DNA of 64,000 nucleotides from Deltaproteobacteria bacterium. Its GTDB lineage: Bacteria > Desulfobacterota > Syntrophia > Syntrophales > Smithellaceae. Within the stretch, counting starts at the first letter, position 1, and each line of letters opens with the position of its first letter. Location of the stretch: the NCBI GenBank assembly GCA_022710585.1, contig JAKLGV010000018.1, forward strand, positions 1 through 64,000. The letters are read 5' to 3'. The position numbers and the translations under genes were made by a program. The notes under the pieces are model-generated. The model saw nothing but the letters and a program-made list of their open reading frames with translations, searched no databases and was not told the origin of the DNA. Positions 26,655 through 36,224 of the stretch are shown one piece after another.

Positions 26655-27815
26655 TTAATGATGAAACCCGACCCAGTTGCCATCCCATCGTGCATTGAGA
26701 ACCAATGGATCGTCTGATTTATACCAGTAATCTTCTATGAAGGGGTCGAATTCAACTTTTTGAATGAAACATATATCGGGATGACTGCTGTCCATCGCCA
26801 CGCAATCGCATTGGTTTCCCTTGTGATTCTGATCATTCGGATCCATAAAGTACAGCACCTTCCCGGCATCATCATATCCGATCACCAGGATATAATGGCC
26901 GGAAGAAGGAACCCCGAGGACAGGCGATCGCCAGAGGTGCACCAGCACGGGAGCGCCGCTATTTAAAAAAGGAACGATTCGACTTAGAAAAATATTTCGT
27001 TTTTGTTCAGAAATGTCATCTCCCGTTCCGGTGAGGTCTTCGTCGGAATTATCCGTCATTACTTTGCCATATAACGCATGGCTACCGGACTCATCCAGAA
27101 GGCCTTCAGCGGCGGGCACCAGCGAGGAGAGGCGGATGCCCGGCATGCTATTGAACTGATCATCGATATATTCAAGATATGTCGCTATTTGTGATGTTGC
27201 TGACAGTTCATGGGGATAATAAATTTGATCCGTGAGTTTCGACGGACAATCTTTGTCAACAATTCCGGTTTTGATATTTTTTAGATGATCGCCGTAATAT
27301 TTCATGGTCATGTAAAAACATGTTGCCGCGCACAATCCTGCTTCCTGCGAGACATAGTAGGAGGACGGATTTTTCTTGATGGTCTCGTACGGATGCTGTC
27401 GAACTATGTTTTCGGTGATAACGACCAGGGAAAGGTCCTGTGTGTCGGAGCCCGCGGCGTCTTTGACCCCAACGGTAACCTGAAATACCCCCGGAGCCAC
27501 CGATGTGGTACCGGCAATACGGCCGGAAGAGGAAAGGGTGAGGCCCGTGGGCAAAGATCCTTTCGTGATGGAGAATATTTTCGTGCCGTCGCCGCCGGTA
27601 ACGCTGATCTGCTGGCTGTATGCGTGACCAACCAGACAGGAAGGCAATGACGTCGTGGTAATCCTGGGCGACGAGTCAGAAGGAGCACCGGATGAATCAG
27701 ACCCGGATGAACCGGAGCAATCGGTGAGTAAAATACCCATCAACAACAAGGCAATGCCGCAACATACGCCAAAACTTTTTTTCATTTTCTTATCCAGCCC
27801 TCTGATCTTCTTCAT
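26655..27815 (-). CDS. C39-like peptidase with Ig-like domain, secreted
   Basis: A 386-residue exported protein. Signal segment about 12-32 ends at L-T-D-C (Cys33); Asp at -1 makes lipidation uncertain. A Ser/Gly-rich linker, a putative Ig (He_PIG-like) domain at about 50-132 (SLPTGLTLSSSGRIAGTTS), then a papain-fold domain with Cys161 (EAGLCAATC), His306 (SSGHYILVIGY) and Asp324 (MDPND), as in the C39 peptidase-like family. It would act in the periplasm or at the outer membrane. It interrupts the biosynthetic cluster by position but is transcribed in the same direction; GGAG lies 8 bases before the start used. Cleavage substrate unknown. Confidence 0.78.
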   Translation of the reverse strand: MKKIRGLDKKMKKSFGVCCGIALLLMGILLTDCSGSSGSDSSGAPSDSSPRITTTSLPSCLVGHAYSQQISVTGGDGTKIFSITKGSLPTGLTLSSSGRIAGTTSVAPGVFQVTVGVKDAAGSDTQDLSLVVITENIVRQHPYETIKKNPSSYYVSQEAGLCAATCFYMTMKYYGDHLKNIKTGIVDKDCPSKLTDQIYYPHELSATSQIATYLEYIDDQFNSMPGIRLSSLVPAAEGLLDESGSHALYGKVMTDNSDEDLTGTGDDISEQKRNIFLSRIVPFLNSGAPVLVHLWRSPVLGVPSSGHYILVIGYDDAGKVLYFMDPNDQNHKGNQCDCVAMDSSHPDICFIQKVEFDPFIEDYWYKSDDPLVLNARWDGNWVGFHH

Positions 27816-27915
27816 CGCATTTCTCCATTGATCCGGTCATTTCTGGAACAAGACAGCATTCTTCATGATTTGTTTATCCGTCAAGACTCCTGCTTTGGAT
27901 AATGCATATACCAGA

Positions 27916-30900
27916 TTAAAGTTTCCTGCCAAGAAACCATTTTTCTTCTATACCTTTCATGTCGGAGGCGAAGACTTGGACGACGAAGCCCGCTTGCTTC
28001 ATGAAATCAGCAACTTCTATCTCTGAGCGAAACCGGTTGGGGATGCCGGTTATTTTTAATCGGATTTCCTCTATCCGGCGCTTCCAGGGATTGGGCTTGT
28101 CTGATGGGACGGTTGCCCGCACAATGAATGTTCCGTCATCGGAAAGTTTTTCGAAAATCCGCTGGAAAACAATTCGGACGTCCTTGTCGCTGACATAATG
28201 CAGCATGTCCAGCATGAGAACATGATCGACTTGACCTTCAACCTGCGGTAGGTCGGGCGCGCGTCCGACTTCCACGCTGCCGCGATTGCCGATGACACGC
28301 GAAGCGATCAGCACGCGTTCTTCATCCGGCTCGATGCCGAATACCTGAGCCTGCGGATAAATTTCCAGCAGCCAGGTAGCCGGCACGCCGAAGCCGCAGC
28401 CGATGTCAATCATCCTGCGGGGATTTTTAACATACTTGTCCAGTTCCTTGAACATCGGATCCATCATCATTTTCATCCGGGCAAAAACACGCGGATAAGC
28501 CGGCAGATGGCGGTAGCGCAGAACTGTCCGGCGCAGATGTCCTTTTGAACCGATATCAAATGGACCTGTTGGATATTGAACCGGCGCAAAGATCTTTTCC
28601 ATCAGTACCGGCAGGATAAAGAAAACACCGATCAGGGAATAAGTGATTCCTAAAGAAGAAACCACGCCGATGCTCTTTAACAGAGCGTGATCAGCCAGCG
28701 CCAGAACGCCGAAGCCGATCAAGGTGGTCAGCGCCGCCAGGAATATCGCGAGTTTGATCGTGTGCATGGCCGGACGCTTTTCATCGAAGTGACGCTGGTA
28801 ATGGCAAATGTAATAAACCGCATAATCATCTCCCATGCCCATGATGATGATCCAGAGCATGATACCGGGAATATCCAGCGGATGGCCGATGATTTTCATG
28901 GTGCCCAGCGTTGCAAATAGCGCGAAGACAATCGGCGCCAGCACGGCAAGCGTTAACTGCCAGTCCAGAAAATATATAAAGGTGACAAGCACCAGTCCGA
29001 TGCTGACGATGATTGCGATTTCCAGAAAAAGATTTTTCAGAAAATCGCCCAGCCGCTTGTTGAATAAATCGGCGTCGAATATTTTGGCCAGACCGCTTCG
29101 GGAAATCCGTCCGAAGAAATCTTCCGCACTGTAATTTTTCCCGGTGGACAGCAGACTCAATTGCGTGTAGCCGGCGGGGCTTTTTGCAATGCCCAGCATT
29201 TCAAAGTGCTTTTCCGGAATGTCGAAGAGGGCCGTACTTTCCCGATTCACAATGCTCCAGAAAGGATCAAAGGCATCGGGCGCAAAACCGTTTTCCCGGG
29301 CCGCCGCGTCCAGATCACGCTTGAAAGCAGTCAGACGGTCTTTAGTCCAGAAAGCGTTCCAGGCGGCAAAATGCTTTTGCGCCGTTTCCGGTGATGGAAA
29401 CAGAACCGTCGGCAGAAAAGGAGTAGATAATTTTTCATCCCGCACATCAGCGGCCAGCCAGCCGGCCAGTTGATCATTTTTTTTCCGGAGCTGTGTCATA
29501 TCGGATGCTTCCAGAAAAACATAGCATCGGCCGGAGAAATTGCCCCACACGTCCTGCATTTTTCTGTCGGCGCTTTTGGTTGCTTCGCTCATGGAATTCA
29601 TCGAATTCATATCCACATTGAAAACCGGCTTGGCAAAAAAGAGCATCGCCAAACCGAAAATAATCGCAGCAATCAATTTCCACTTCGCGGGAGCTGCAAA
29701 TTCTTTGACGGCATTGAGCAGCCATGGGTTGCCCGGTTTTGTCGCCGGCGGCATGGCTGGGAATATCTTTGGAAACACAAGATGGACAAACAGCAAGGCG
29801 AAGGCGACGCCCAGGGCCGAAAAGACGCCGATTTGCGCCAGAATCTTGAAATCGCTGATGAGCAGAAGCAGAAACGAGCCCACCGTGGTCAGAACGGCCA
29901 GAAACTCCGCCGACCACACTTCCCGCGCCACATCTTTTCCGTAAGTGGCATGGTGCTGATCCAGAAAAAGCAGGTAGGCGATGCCCAGGTCAACGGTAAA
30001 GGCCATAATCGCGCTGCCGAAACCGACAGCGATGATCGACATGGATTTGAATAAAAAAGAACAGACAAAAAGAGCGGCAATCGCGCCGACAGACGAAGGC
30101 AGCAGCGCCAGCAGACCGATGAGCGGACGGGGAAAGGCGACAATGAGCAAGAGAGCGATGCCCAGGGTGGTGAAGGTCACGGCCATCTGCATATCGTTCT
30201 TTGCGATGGTTTCGTTATCCAGAGCCACGCGGTAAGCGCCTGTTGCTGTGAGTTTATATTGATCACCATTTACGGCCAGATCTCTCCGGCAATCTTCCAG
30301 AAGTTTTTCGATTTTTGCCGCCGTTCCCGTATCCGTTCCGGAGCCTTTGATCCGGGCGATGATCAACGCGTATTTGCCGTCCGCGGAAATCAACTGCCCC
30401 TGATAAAACTGCGCCTTGTTGGCCGGAAGCAGCGCGGACATCTGCTTGAGAATGACGCCGGAAAATCCCAGCGGGTCTCTGGAGATCATCTCGGCGCGGC
30501 CGATTCCTTCAAGCTGTTCCAGACTCTGCCGGTTTTGCGCCATTGCTTCTCTGATTTTGTCCGGCGTCAGGAGCGGCGCGATTTCTTGTTCCAGATTATC
30601 AGCGCTTAAAAGCGCGGGCAGGTTGTTGTTGACATGCGCTACAAGTTCGGGAAAAGTCTGCGCGTCATCCCCAATGCCGACTCTGGAGAAAAGACCGCTT
30701 TGACCGAGCTTATCTGAAATTTTCGCCGCCGTGTTGACTAGCCGGTCGCGATCCGGAAATGTCTGTTCAAGATTAATGAATACCTTATCCTGAACGGGCA
30801 GATGCTTGACAATGAGGCGCGCGTCGGCGAGGACCGGATCCTTGTGCGGCATGGATTCCAGAATATCCGTTTCGATTTTAAGATTTTTGGATTCCCAGAA

Positions 30901-30972
30901 AGACAGTCCCGCCACGATCATCGCGACGATGAAAATAATGGACCATCTTATTTGATATCTGCTGAATAACAT
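27916..30972 (-). CDS. MMPL-family RND exporter fused to a SAM methyltransferase
   Basis: 1018 residues. Residues 1-about 790 are an MMPL/HpnN-like lipid exporter: TM1 (about 12-30), a periplasmic loop, six TMs with the D-containing TM4 motif (GFGSAIMAFTVDLGIAY), a second loop and a second TM set (MGMGDDYAVYYICHY). Residues about 850-1018 are a class I methyltransferase: motif I DIGCGFG (856-862), acidic GIEPDEE, and LDMLHYVSD. MMPL proteins and a separate methyltransferase both occur in aryl-polyene clusters; here they are one chain, with the methyltransferase cytoplasmic. It is the first gene of the lipid cluster (GGAGCG before the ATG). Confidence 0.88.
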   Translation of the reverse strand: MLFSRYQIRWSIIFIVAMIVAGLSFWESKNLKIETDILESMPHKDPVLADARLIVKHLPVQDKVFINLEQTFPDRDRLVNTAAKISDKLGQSGLFSRVGIGDDAQTFPELVAHVNNNLPALLSADNLEQEIAPLLTPDKIREAMAQNRQSLEQLEGIGRAEMISRDPLGFSGVILKQMSALLPANKAQFYQGQLISADGKYALIIARIKGSGTDTGTAAKIEKLLEDCRRDLAVNGDQYKLTATGAYRVALDNETIAKNDMQMAVTFTTLGIALLLIVAFPRPLIGLLALLPSSVGAIAALFVCSFLFKSMSIIAVGFGSAIMAFTVDLGIAYLLFLDQHHATYGKDVAREVWSAEFLAVLTTVGSFLLLLISDFKILAQIGVFSALGVAFALLFVHLVFPKIFPAMPPATKPGNPWLLNAVKEFAAPAKWKLIAAIIFGLAMLFFAKPVFNVDMNSMNSMSEATKSADRKMQDVWGNFSGRCYVFLEASDMTQLRKKNDQLAGWLAADVRDEKLSTPFLPTVLFPSPETAQKHFAAWNAFWTKDRLTAFKRDLDAAARENGFAPDAFDPFWSIVNRESTALFDIPEKHFEMLGIAKSPAGYTQLSLLSTGKNYSAEDFFGRISRSGLAKIFDADLFNKRLGDFLKNLFLEIAIIVSIGLVLVTFIYFLDWQLTLAVLAPIVFALFATLGTMKIIGHPLDIPGIMLWIIIMGMGDDYAVYYICHYQRHFDEKRPAMHTIKLAIFLAALTTLIGFGVLALADHALLKSIGVVSSLGITYSLIGVFFILPVLMEKIFAPVQYPTGPFDIGSKGHLRRTVLRYRHLPAYPRVFARMKMMMDPMFKELDKYVKNPRRMIDIGCGFGVPATWLLEIYPQAQVFGIEPDEERVLIASRVIGNRGSVEVGRAPDLPQVEGQVDHVLMLDMLHYVSDKDVRIVFQRIFEKLSDDGTFIVRATVPSDKPNPWKRRIEEIRLKITGIPNRFRSEIEVADFMKQAGFVVQVFASDMKGIEEKWFLGRKL

Positions 30973-31035
30973 GAACGCTCCGATTTTAAGCCATACCGTG
31001 CTGCTGACTTTTTTTGGTTTTTCTACAAATCATTA

Positions 31036-32223
31036 TCATGCTCTCTCGGGATTCAAAACAGGTGCTTTCTGCCTTTTCAAAATAAAAAAACCGATGGTTC
31101 CCGCAAAAAATGATCCGACCAGAATGCTGATTTTCGAACTCTGAATAATTTCATTATTACTAAACGCCAGTAATGTTATAAAAATGGACATGGTAAATCC
31201 GATGCCGCCCAAAAAGCCTGCGCCGATGATGTGTCCCAAAAACAAATCAGAAGGTAATTTTGACAATCCAAGTTTTATGGCCAATACGCTGAACAAAACA
31301 ATCCCCAGCGGCTTGCCGAGCAGCAAGCCGGCCATGATGCCCAGGCTGTTGGATGTGCTCAAATTTTCAATCAGGTTTCCTCCCAGCACAACACCGGTAT
31401 TGGCCAGCGCAAAAAGCGGCATAATGATAAAGGCAACCGGTTTATGCAAAAAATGCTGCAGCTTGTAAGATGGTGATTTTTCATCGCCTCCGGCAAACGG
31501 AACGGCAAAGGCCAGGAGCACGCCCGCAATGGTGGCGTGAACACCGGATTTGAGCATGCAGTACCACATGATGAATCCCGGGATGAGATAAAAGAGCAGC
31601 CGATGCACATGCAGGCGATTCAAAACCAGCATGCCTGCGAATATCGCCGATGCCAGCACAAGGTATAAAAGCGAGAAATCGCGCGAATAGAAAAGCGCGA
31701 TCACAACAATTGAGCCCAGATCATCGATAATTGCCAGTGCGGCAAGAAATATTTTCAGCGACAAGGGAACTTTGCTGCCCAATAGCGCGAGCACGCCAAG
31801 CGCAAACGCAATATCCGTAGCCATCGGAATACCCATGCCGGCCTGTGTTTCCGTTCCGTGATTGAGCATAAAGTGGATCAGCGCCGGCACGGCCATGCCT
31901 CCCAGAGCGGCACAGAAGGGTAATGTTGCGTTTTGCAGATTGGAAAGCTCCCCGATATAAAGTTCCCTTTCAATCTCCAGTCCGATCAGCAGGAAGAAGA
32001 TGACCATCAATCCTTCATTGATCACATGTTCCAGACTGAAGCGGAGGGAAAGCAGATTGCCAATCTCAAACCCGATTTTTGTGTGCCAGAACTCCAAGTA
32101 AGCATTTCCCAAAAAAGAATTGGCCATGACCAGGGAAATCATCATACAGAAAATTAAAATGATGCCCGAAGCCTGTTCGGTTTCAAAAAATTCTATAAAT
32201 AGTTTTGTCAATCTGTTGATCAT
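31036..32223 (-). CDS. nhaA: Na+/H+ antiporter NhaA
   Basis: A 395-residue, 12-TM antiporter that expels Na+ in exchange for protons. Family marks are clear: ATDIAFALGVLALLG, and AIIDDLGSIVVIALFY with the two Asp residues equivalent to D163/D164 of E. coli NhaA. N-terminal helix LTKLFIEFFETEQASGIILI is typical. It is divergent from the potassium transporter gene across 274 bp, which suggests joint ion homeostasis. Confidence 0.95.
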   Translation of the reverse strand: MINRLTKLFIEFFETEQASGIILIFCMMISLVMANSFLGNAYLEFWHTKIGFEIGNLLSLRFSLEHVINEGLMVIFFLLIGLEIERELYIGELSNLQNATLPFCAALGGMAVPALIHFMLNHGTETQAGMGIPMATDIAFALGVLALLGSKVPLSLKIFLAALAIIDDLGSIVVIALFYSRDFSLLYLVLASAIFAGMLVLNRLHVHRLLFYLIPGFIMWYCMLKSGVHATIAGVLLAFAVPFAGGDEKSPSYKLQHFLHKPVAFIIMPLFALANTGVVLGGNLIENLSTSNSLGIMAGLLLGKPLGIVLFSVLAIKLGLSKLPSDLFLGHIIGAGFLGGIGFTMSIFITLLAFSNNEIIQSSKISILVGSFFAGTIGFFILKRQKAPVLNPERA

Positions 32224-32497
32224 GAATCGTTAATCGTTGATACCGATGAGCAAAATTTTCGTCTTTTGATTTTTACCGACCCTGTTCCAGGACAGGCCAT
32301 GAACTTTTACGATTCTTAAAATGCTTAAAAGCTTAATGATATTTTGCATCGCAAGAGGTTTTTATAAAACATATTTCCGGAAGGCTGGCAAGAAAAAAGC
32401 CCTTTCCATGAAGACAAATGCGCCTGATGAAATCGCTTGCAATCGCCCATCAAGAGGAGTAGAAGCCCCTCTTATTGTTCCGGTATGAATATCGACA

Positions 32498-34480
32498 ATG
32501 AATAATAAAAATAACACTTGCCACCAATCCGCTTTTGAGCGCTTCAGACGCACATGCATCGGCGAACCGCGCAACATTAACGAACCTTCTCTTTTTCATA
32601 AAATTTCTTTGATTCCGATTCTGGCGTGGATTGGTCTGGGCGCCGACGGTCTGTCATCATCCTCTTACGGCCCTGAAGAAGCTTTTAAAGCCCTTGGGCC
32701 GCACACTTATCTGGCTATTTTTATCGCTATTGCCACCGCGTTTACCATTTTCATTATAGCCTATGCCTATTCCCGGATTATCGAGCGCTTTCCCCACGGC
32801 GGCGGCGGCTACATGGTGTCAACTCACACGATCAGCAGCGGAGCCGGCGTGGTGTCGGGTTCCGCGCTATTGGTCGACTACATTCTGACCATTACAGTTT
32901 CTTTGGCTGCCTGCGGAGACGCCATTTTCAGTTACCTTCCCGCATCAGTTCTGCCTTATAAACTTCCCTTCGTCATGGGACTGATCGTTCTGCTTGTTTT
33001 CTTAAATCTCCGGGGCATAAAAGAATCTGTTACGTTTCTTGCGCCTATTTTTGTAACTTTTGTAATCACCCACATCCTTCTGATCGGTTATGGATTATTT
33101 ACCCATGCCGGTGAATTCGGGACGGTTGCGCAGCGATATCAGGGAAACATCAACGCTGATTTATCCACCATCGGATTCCTAGGGATTCTGGCGATTTTTT
33201 TACGCGCCTTTTCCATGGGCGGCGGCACCTATACCGGAATTGAGGCCGTATCCACATCCATGCACGTCATGCGGGAACCGAAGGTACAGACCGGAAAACG
33301 CACCATGCTTTATCTGGCGGTGTCTCTGGCTGTTACGGCATCCGGCCTGCTTCTGTGTTACTCGCTGTTTGACATCAAACCGGTAACCGGACGAACACTC
33401 AATGCCATCCTGGCGGATTTGACGTTTAGCGGCTGGTACCTGGGAGGAGCGTTGGCCTTTATTACCATTCTTTCCGAAGGAGCTCTCCTGATCGTCGGCG
33501 CTCAGTCGGGCTTTGCCGGCGGGCCCAGCATCATGGCCAACATGGCGAAGGATTCCTGGCTGCCCCGCCGTTTTTCGGCGCTCTCGGAACGCCTCACCAT
33601 GCAAAACGGCGTCCTGCTCATGGGAGCGGCGTCTCTGACAGTGTTGTTATATACCAAAGGTTCTGTCACAGCGCTCGTCGTCATGTATTCAATCAACGTT
33701 TTTCTGGATTTTACACTTTCTCAGTTCGGCATGGCGAAATTTTTCTTCCAGAACAGAGATAAAGATAAGGCCTGGGCAAGCCATATCGTTATTCATATTA
33801 TCGGATTGACGCTCTGTTTGACGATTCTATTGGTGACCATTTATGAAAAGTTCGGCGAAGGAGGCTGGGTGACTCTGGTGATTACATCCGCCCTGATCGG
33901 ATTATGTTATCTGATTAGAAGCCACTACCTGAAAGTTCGCAAGGGCGTGCGACAACTGGAGGAAATTCTTTCGTCAATCCCGTCCGGAAAGGTGCCCAAC
34001 GAAGAACCGTTGAATCCGAATGAGCGGACAGCCATTCTTCTGGTCAGCGGTTATAATGGATTCGGTTTGCATTCCTGGCTCTCCGTTTTCCGGGAATTTC
34101 CCAAACTCTACCGCAATTTTATTTTTGTATCCGTGGCGGAAATTGATTCCGGCGCCTTCAAGGGGATCTCAGAAATCGAAGCGCTCAAATCCTCCATCAC
34201 GGAGCAACTTTTAAAGTACGTTGAAATAGCCCGTTCCTACGGATATGCCGCCGACTACCGGATGGATGTCGGGACCGATGTTGTCGAAACGGCCACCCAC
34301 CTTTGTCAGGAAATCGTTCAGGAGTTTCCCAAATCATCCGTTTTCACGGGGAAACTGGTTTTCCGTCAGGAAAATGCTTTTCAGAGGATTCTGCACAATG
34401 AAACGGCTTTCGCTGTCCAAAGACGCCTGCAGTGGGAAGGCATCACCACCGTTATTCTGCCGGTGCGGGTGAATATCTAG
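32498..34480 (+). CDS. KimA/YdaO-like APC-superfamily potassium transporter
   Basis: A 660-residue APC protein with about 12 TMs (to residue about 470) and a C-terminal UspA-like cytoplasmic domain (about 505-660, ending RILHNETAFAVQRRLQWEGITTVILPVRV). Several blocks match KimA: FPHGGGGYMVS, GSALLVDYILTITVSLAACGDAI, LNLRGIKES, and LHN.(T/S)AF in the tail. KimA imports K+ with protons and is controlled by c-di-AMP in Firmicutes. Potassium as substrate is inferred from similarity; an amino-acid permease is the alternative. No strong ribosome site before ATG. Confidence 0.82.
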   Translation: MNNKNNTCHQSAFERFRRTCIGEPRNINEPSLFHKISLIPILAWIGLGADGLSSSSYGPEEAFKALGPHTYLAIFIAIATAFTIFIIAYAYSRIIERFPHGGGGYMVSTHTISSGAGVVSGSALLVDYILTITVSLAACGDAIFSYLPASVLPYKLPFVMGLIVLLVFLNLRGIKESVTFLAPIFVTFVITHILLIGYGLFTHAGEFGTVAQRYQGNINADLSTIGFLGILAIFLRAFSMGGGTYTGIEAVSTSMHVMREPKVQTGKRTMLYLAVSLAVTASGLLLCYSLFDIKPVTGRTLNAILADLTFSGWYLGGALAFITILSEGALLIVGAQSGFAGGPSIMANMAKDSWLPRRFSALSERLTMQNGVLLMGAASLTVLLYTKGSVTALVVMYSINVFLDFTLSQFGMAKFFFQNRDKDKAWASHIVIHIIGLTLCLTILLVTIYEKFGEGGWVTLVITSALIGLCYLIRSHYLKVRKGVRQLEEILSSIPSGKVPNEEPLNPNERTAILLVSGYNGFGLHSWLSVFREFPKLYRNFIFVSVAEIDSGAFKGISEIEALKSSITEQLLKYVEIARSYGYAADYRMDVGTDVVETATHLCQEIVQEFPKSSVFTGKLVFRQENAFQRILHNETAFAVQRRLQWEGITTVILPVRVNI

Positions 34481-34556
34481 TCGTCTCCCAAAAAATTATC
34501 ATGATTTGACTTTTTCAGTGACGACTCAACACAACCGTTTCCGGCAGGCCCATATT

Positions 34557-35480
34557 TCATAAAAATTTGTTTAACCGGGTAAACGGTTTAAAGCTGAATT
34601 CATCCGTAAGGAGATAATGAACAGGGTAACACCCCGATGTCTGCTTCGCCTGGCGCGAGGTGATAGCACATGATACATAGCGGACAGCGGGCTGATGAAA
34701 TGCGTAATGTATACAGGTATCCATCTGTTGATAAAAAATTCCAGATCGAATAAACTCGTTGTCGATGATGTTCTGACACATGATCACGGTATTGCCTCTC
34801 TTTAAAAAAGTGGCAAGACCCACAGCGTGTCCATCTTTTTCATAAACATGGACACGCACAGGAAGAAAAAGGATTAAAAAATATTCCCTGATCATTAAAT
34901 ACTGTCCGTACAGAAGTTCATGGCCGCTGTTTTTTCTGAAAGTGGAATTGCGTATCAGTTTAAAATATTGATAAGAGAAAAGAAATTTAAAGAATACCGA
35001 GTGATCGGGGATCATTTTCTCGCTGATATCACAGGATCGATACGTCTTGATCTTTTTTTTAAATTGCCATCGTACCCTTGAATCGCGATAGGAGGAGCGA
35101 TAGTCTTCGTGATCTCTATATGGTGTAATATCAAGCCCATACCAGTAGTCATCGTAATCGGAAAAACAGGAGATCCATAATCCGATATGTACGTAGTATA
35201 GCTTATAGACAAAACTCTGGATGATCACCGCCGCCCTGTTTTTCAAGTCCCATAGGGCGCCGACAGCAGCATCGCCGGGCAAAGACAGCATTATAAAATA
35301 TAATGGTGTGTACAGAACTAATTTCACAATGATCATCAGCGGGAACATGATATAGCTGAATGGAATGAATATCGTATAAGTAAGCAGCGCCATGAAATAG
35401 TGCATCGGCTTTTTGTTGTGCGGATACAGCTGCATCACGGTTTGATCCGTATCAATGGAGACATGCGCGTCTTTATTCAT
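34557..35480 (-). CDS. Uncharacterised membrane protein
   Basis: A 307-residue protein with two close hydrophobic segments at about 28-48 and 52-70 and possibly one near 205-215; the rest is soluble and rich in Tyr, Arg and Asp (DYDDYWYGLDITPYRDHEDYRSSYRDSR). The C-terminal 110 residues (from YEKDGHAVGLATFLKRGNTVIMCQNIID) have a GNAT-like rhythm but no certain acetyl-CoA motif. No family recognised. It is transcribed alone, convergent with the potassium transporter. Confidence 0.6.
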   Translation of the reverse strand: MNKDAHVSIDTDQTVMQLYPHNKKPMHYFMALLTYTIFIPFSYIMFPLMIIVKLVLYTPLYFIMLSLPGDAAVGALWDLKNRAAVIIQSFVYKLYYVHIGLWISCFSDYDDYWYGLDITPYRDHEDYRSSYRDSRVRWQFKKKIKTYRSCDISEKMIPDHSVFFKFLFSYQYFKLIRNSTFRKNSGHELLYGQYLMIREYFLILFLPVRVHVYEKDGHAVGLATFLKRGNTVIMCQNIIDNEFIRSGIFYQQMDTCIHYAFHQPAVRYVSCAITSRQAKQTSGCYPVHYLLTDEFSFKPFTRLNKFL

Positions 35481-35590
35481 AAGTATAAATTCAATGACCA
35501 GAGAGGAATCGCGGATTATTGGTCAAGCATGACACTTTTTTCTTTTTGCATGGATGTCTATCTCGAAGCTTACAGCGCCATGGAGATAGG

Positions 35591-36130
35591 TTATTTAACA
35601 ATTTTAAAAAGCTCTTTGGCTTTGGGGTCGGCGGCGGTTCGCAGCAGTTCAAACAAAACCATTTCTGTAGAGGTGATGAGCGCGCCGGCGCTTTTCATCG
35701 CGTCGATGCCGATTTGACGGTTTTCGGGCGCGCGCGACGACACCGCGTCGGCAGCCAGATAAACATTATAGCCGTTGTCAACGAGATCAAGGGCGGTCTG
35801 GTAAACGCAAACGTGGGTTTCGATGCCCAGCAGGACGACGTGTCGGCGGCTGAGGGATTCCAGTTTTTCTCTGAAATTATTTTCATCCCAGCAGCTGAAA
35901 GAATTCTTGGCGATGGGATTGAAGCTTTCAATTTCATCCGCTATTTGCGGCAATGTTCTCCCCAGCTTTTCCGGAATCTGCTCGGTAACCATGACCGGCA
36001 GATTCAGCGCTTTAAATCCTTTAATGAGTTTGACGGCGTTGGCGAACAGATTCTCCTTGTCGAACATGGCCTGCGCCAGATTCCCCTGAATATCGATGAC
36101 GACTAAAACAGCGGCAGAACGACTGATCAT
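35591..36130 (-). CDS. Isochorismatase-like cysteine hydrolase
   Basis: A 179-residue hydrolase of the isochorismatase/YcaC group. Catalytic-type residues: Asp in VVIDIQGNLA, a central Lys/SFS segment, and Cys in GIETHVCVYQTAL. Start placed at 36130 because GGAG lies 9 bases upstream and homologous sequence begins there; an upstream in-frame start would run into the SDR gene. Last gene of the TetR/acyl-CoA operon. Substrate not predictable; amide or enol-ether hydrolysis are family options. Confidence 0.85.
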   Translation of the reverse strand: MISRSAAVLVVIDIQGNLAQAMFDKENLFANAVKLIKGFKALNLPVMVTEQIPEKLGRTLPQIADEIESFNPIAKNSFSCWDENNFREKLESLSRRHVVLLGIETHVCVYQTALDLVDNGYNVYLAADAVSSRAPENRQIGIDAMKSAGALITSTEMVLFELLRTAADPKAKELFKIVK

Positions 36131-36224
36131 TTTGATTTTCTCCGGGATATTATTTTGTGAGACTCCAAATCCGCAAATATTATGTTGCGGAATTGGTAAG
36201 TCGAACAATCCCGCACAGCCGTGA

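Noticed and set aside
32340-32485. Possible riboswitch or attenuator before the KimA-like gene
   Set aside because: Only a weak AAGAGGAG/CCCCTCTT hairpin is seen and no c-di-AMP riboswitch core was recognised.
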